Assembly: GCF_900618535.1 (NCBI RefSeq) | Contig: NZ_UYJA01000002.1 | Span: forward strand, 1-64,000 | Reading direction: 5' to 3' | Length of the DNA stretch: 64,000 bases | Source: Pseudomonas bubulae | GTDB taxonomy: Bacteria; Pseudomonadota; Gammaproteobacteria; Pseudomonadales; Pseudomonadaceae | Shown here: in pieces, positions 62,699 through 64,000 of the stretch | How the letters are laid out: every line of letters begins with the position of its first letter | How positions within the stretch are numbered: position 1 is the first letter of the stretch | Made by a program: the position numbers and the translations under genes | Notes under the pieces: model-generated | What the model was told of the DNA's origin: nothing | What the model saw: only the letters and a program-made list of their open reading frames with translations | Database searches by the model: none

Positions 62699-63573
62699 AT
62701 TTCACCTTCCAATGCATAGTGCAGATCAGGCGCGAGGGTTATCTGGGCAATCGAAAAATAGCCGTTCATTGCCAGCGAAGAAACGATGCAATCGCTACCC
62801 GTGTGCGCGGAACCCGCGCCCAGCTCCCCCAATAGCGAAAGCCAGGGGTCGCTGCCGAATGAATGGCCAAATCGTTGATAATGGTCGGCGTGCACAGACG
62901 AAGTGTCGAAGCACTTGAACAGCGCGCGGCGCGACATCTCTGGAAAAAACGGTACTGCAATGCCTAGACCTGGCCGGCTTTCGGTGAAACTGCGCAGGTT
63001 TCGTCCTAATTGCAGTAGCGCATTAGCCTGGCTTGAAGTGCCGATGACCAGCATGTTTTTGGCCTCTGGAATCACGTCAATCACTAACGTGCAGATGCCA
63101 AAACCGGAATTCCCCCAGCGGTTGTTGCCTAACCAGTAAGTAAAATTGTGGATATCGGTATCGACAATCTGCAGTAACAGCCTGCGACGACCGCTGAACT
63201 GAGCCTTCCCCTGGATATATCGCAGGATGAAACCCCAGCCCGTGCATTCATAGGCGTTGGTGACCCAGTCAGGACGGCGCCCATACTGGGTGGCTATCGC
63301 CTCCTGGAAATAGCCTGCATGTGGCGAACCGTCTGCCAAAAACTGTGACAGCACAGTAGAGCTCACCACGTAATCGTCGATAGGGCCTGCGTCGCTTGCA
63401 TAGCGGCAAGCCTCATCGCCTACCCGCTGCCCCAATGCCAACGCTGCATCCTCCAGGCTGACCTGGTGCGATACAAAGGGCGTTTCTGTGCGTCGGTAAG
63501 CTAGCGTATGGACCCTGAAAGCCGGAGCGGTGCCAAGCGACTGCGTTGATGCAAAGGGCTGCGAGTTCGACAT
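62695..63573 (-). CDS. Divergent KAS III-like protein
   Basis: A 292-aa protein, shorter than FabH. Cys110 in AYECTGWGF sits where the KAS III nucleophile is expected, and GNSGFGI resembles the GDGAGA loop. The HQAN His is absent (VPFFPEMS). Near the C-terminus GHSFGSD (236-242) is identical to that in the KAS III-like protein at 60143, linking the two by descent. Assignment as thiolase fold rests on these motifs. It is 31 bases after the ACP gene and overlaps the next by four. Confidence 0.75.
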   Translation of the reverse strand: MSNSQPFASTQSLGTAPAFRVHTLAYRRTETPFVSHQVSLEDAALALGQRVGDEACRYASDAGPIDDYVVSSTVLSQFLADGSPHAGYFQEAIATQYGRRPDWVTNAYECTGWGFILRYIQGKAQFSGRRRLLLQIVDTDIHNFTYWLGNNRWGNSGFGICTLVIDVIPEAKNMLVIGTSSQANALLQLGRNLRSFTESRPGLGIAVPFFPEMSRRALFKCFDTSSVHADHYQRFGHSFGSDPWLSLLGELGAGSAHTGSDCIVSSLAMNGYFSIAQITLAPDLHYALEGEM

Positions 63574-63604
63574 GTTGAGCTTCTGGTATGAGGGTGGCTG
63601 GCGA

Positions 63605-63850
63605 TCAGGCGACTTGTTGCTGCTGCAACTGCGAGTCGATTTGCTCCAGAGTGGTGTACTGCGTGATGTTCAGTTGCTCAGGATCAATCGATCCGTAGAG
63701 CTGTTCGCAATAGACGATCAGCTCAACCACGTTGAGTGAATCGATACCCAGTTCGCCCAAACCGACATGGGTATCGACGGATTCGATATTGAGAATCTTG
63801 GCGGCTTCTTTCTTCAGAAGTTCCAGCGTGTTGAGGGTTTCAGTCGTCAT
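63605..63850 (-). CDS. Acyl carrier protein
   Basis: An 81-aa four-helix carrier. The 4'-phosphopantetheine attachment site is S38 in LGIDSLNVVEL, with acidic helix 2 after it. It ends in a Gln-rich tail (LQQQQ). An AGGAG site lies nine bases upstream of the ATG. It is not the fatty-acid AcpP (different start and tail, no fab neighbours), so it is likely a dedicated carrier for the cluster. Confidence 0.93.
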   Translation of the reverse strand: MTTETLNTLELLKKEAAKILNIESVDTHVGLGELGIDSLNVVELIVYCEQLYGSIDPEQLNITQYTTLEQIDSQLQQQQVA

Positions 63851-63877
63851 TGGTGCATCTCCTGGGGTTAAAGCGGA

Positions 63878-64000
63878 TTAAAGTGAGTCGGATACGGGCT
63901 TGGCTACGCGCATGCTTGCGCGCAATTCGTGATAACAGCGGTAAGAGCTGCCTTCCATTTTGGTAAACGCCAACAGATCACGCTGGTCGAGAAAACTCGG
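63878..64000 (-). CDS. C-terminal end of an unidentified gene (partial)
   Basis: An open frame enters from the right edge and stops at 63878, giving 40 residues that start PSFLDQRDLLAF and end KPVSDSL. It lies 27 bases upstream of the ACP gene on the same strand, so it is probably the preceding gene of the operon. The fragment is too short for a family call. Confidence 0.75.
   Translation of the reverse strand, partial: PSFLDQRDLLAFTKMEGSSYRCYHELRASMRVAKPVSDSL

Larger units (their letters stand above)
45748..64000 (-). other. Putative biosynthetic gene cluster (incomplete at right edge)
   Basis: Seventeen consecutive minus-strand genes, mostly separated by 0-50 bases or overlapping, with no terminator inside. 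They encode an acyl carrier protein, an acyl ligase, a PLP decarboxylase, three KAS III-like proteins, a diiron oxygenase, an acyl-CoA dehydrogenase/citrate-synthase fusion, a methyltransferase, a TauD-like dioxygenase, an ABC exporter, a small membrane protein, an FAD-linked oxidase, an aldehyde dehydrogenase, one unknown and one truncated gene. I do not recognise the product. The last two genes on the left (aldehyde dehydrogenase, FAD oxidase) may be accessory. Confidence 0.8.

Overview
The window is a chromosomal segment of a Pseudomonas. The main evidence is gene order. An rrn 3' end is followed by birA, coaX and a small membrane-anchored protein, then tRNA-Tyr/Gly/Thr/Trp, secE-nusG, rplKAJL-rpoBC, the str, S10, spc and alpha operons, and katA-ferritin-uvrA-MFS-ssb. 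This is the block I know from P. aeruginosa (around PA4280 down to PA4232). Protein lengths match that genus (RpoB 1357 aa, RpoC 1399 aa, KatA 482 aa). A paired REP of the type scattered through fluorescens/putida-group genomes lies at 36013-36100. The katA-distal side differs from P. aeruginosa, so a fluorescens-group or related non-aeruginosa species is the better guess.

Region 1 (1-33.8 kb, + strand) is core information processing: 23S/5S ends, biotin and CoA metabolism, four tRNAs, transcription elongation and secretion factors, both large RNA polymerase subunits, RpoA, EF-G, EF-Tu, SecY and about 30 ribosomal proteins. Two departures stand out. No tufB lies between tRNA-Thr and tRNA-Trp. 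The spc operon is split between rpsN and rpsH by a strong hairpin overlapping a sigma70-like promoter.

Region 2 (33.9-41.2 kb) is oxidative-stress and DNA-maintenance core: catalase KatA, a ferritin without the haem-ligand Met (FtnA type), uvrA on the minus strand, an MFS transporter and ssb. Double bidirectional terminators at 41.16-41.24 kb close the conserved block.

Region 3 (41.2-45.7 kb) is a divergent pair: a membrane-bound PQQ-dependent dehydrogenase (glucose/quinate type) and an OprB-type carbohydrate porin. They are separated by about 690 bp of non-coding DNA and probably handle periplasmic sugar or quinate oxidation and uptake.

Region 4 (45.7-64 kb, all minus strand, running off the window) is the unusual part. 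It is a tightly packed, apparently single-operon biosynthetic gene cluster that I cannot match to a described product. It has an acyl carrier protein, an AMP-dependent acyl ligase and a PLP-fold-III decarboxylase, a trio that recalls BtrI/BtrJ/BtrK of butirosin biosynthesis. It also has three divergent KAS III-like proteins with altered catalytic residues, a ferritin-like diiron oxygenase, an unrecognised 190-aa protein, and a 1000-aa acyl-CoA dehydrogenase fused to a citrate-synthase-type domain. A methyltransferase, a TauD/SyrP-like dioxygenase, an ABC exporter pair, a small membrane protein, an FAD-linked oxidase and an aldehyde dehydrogenase follow. My inference is that an amino acid is loaded on the carrier protein, decarboxylated to an amino-acyl thioester, extended or transferred by the KAS III-like enzymes, oxidised, desaturated and condensed, tailored, then exported. 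The upstream end of the operon is outside the window, so the inventory is incomplete.
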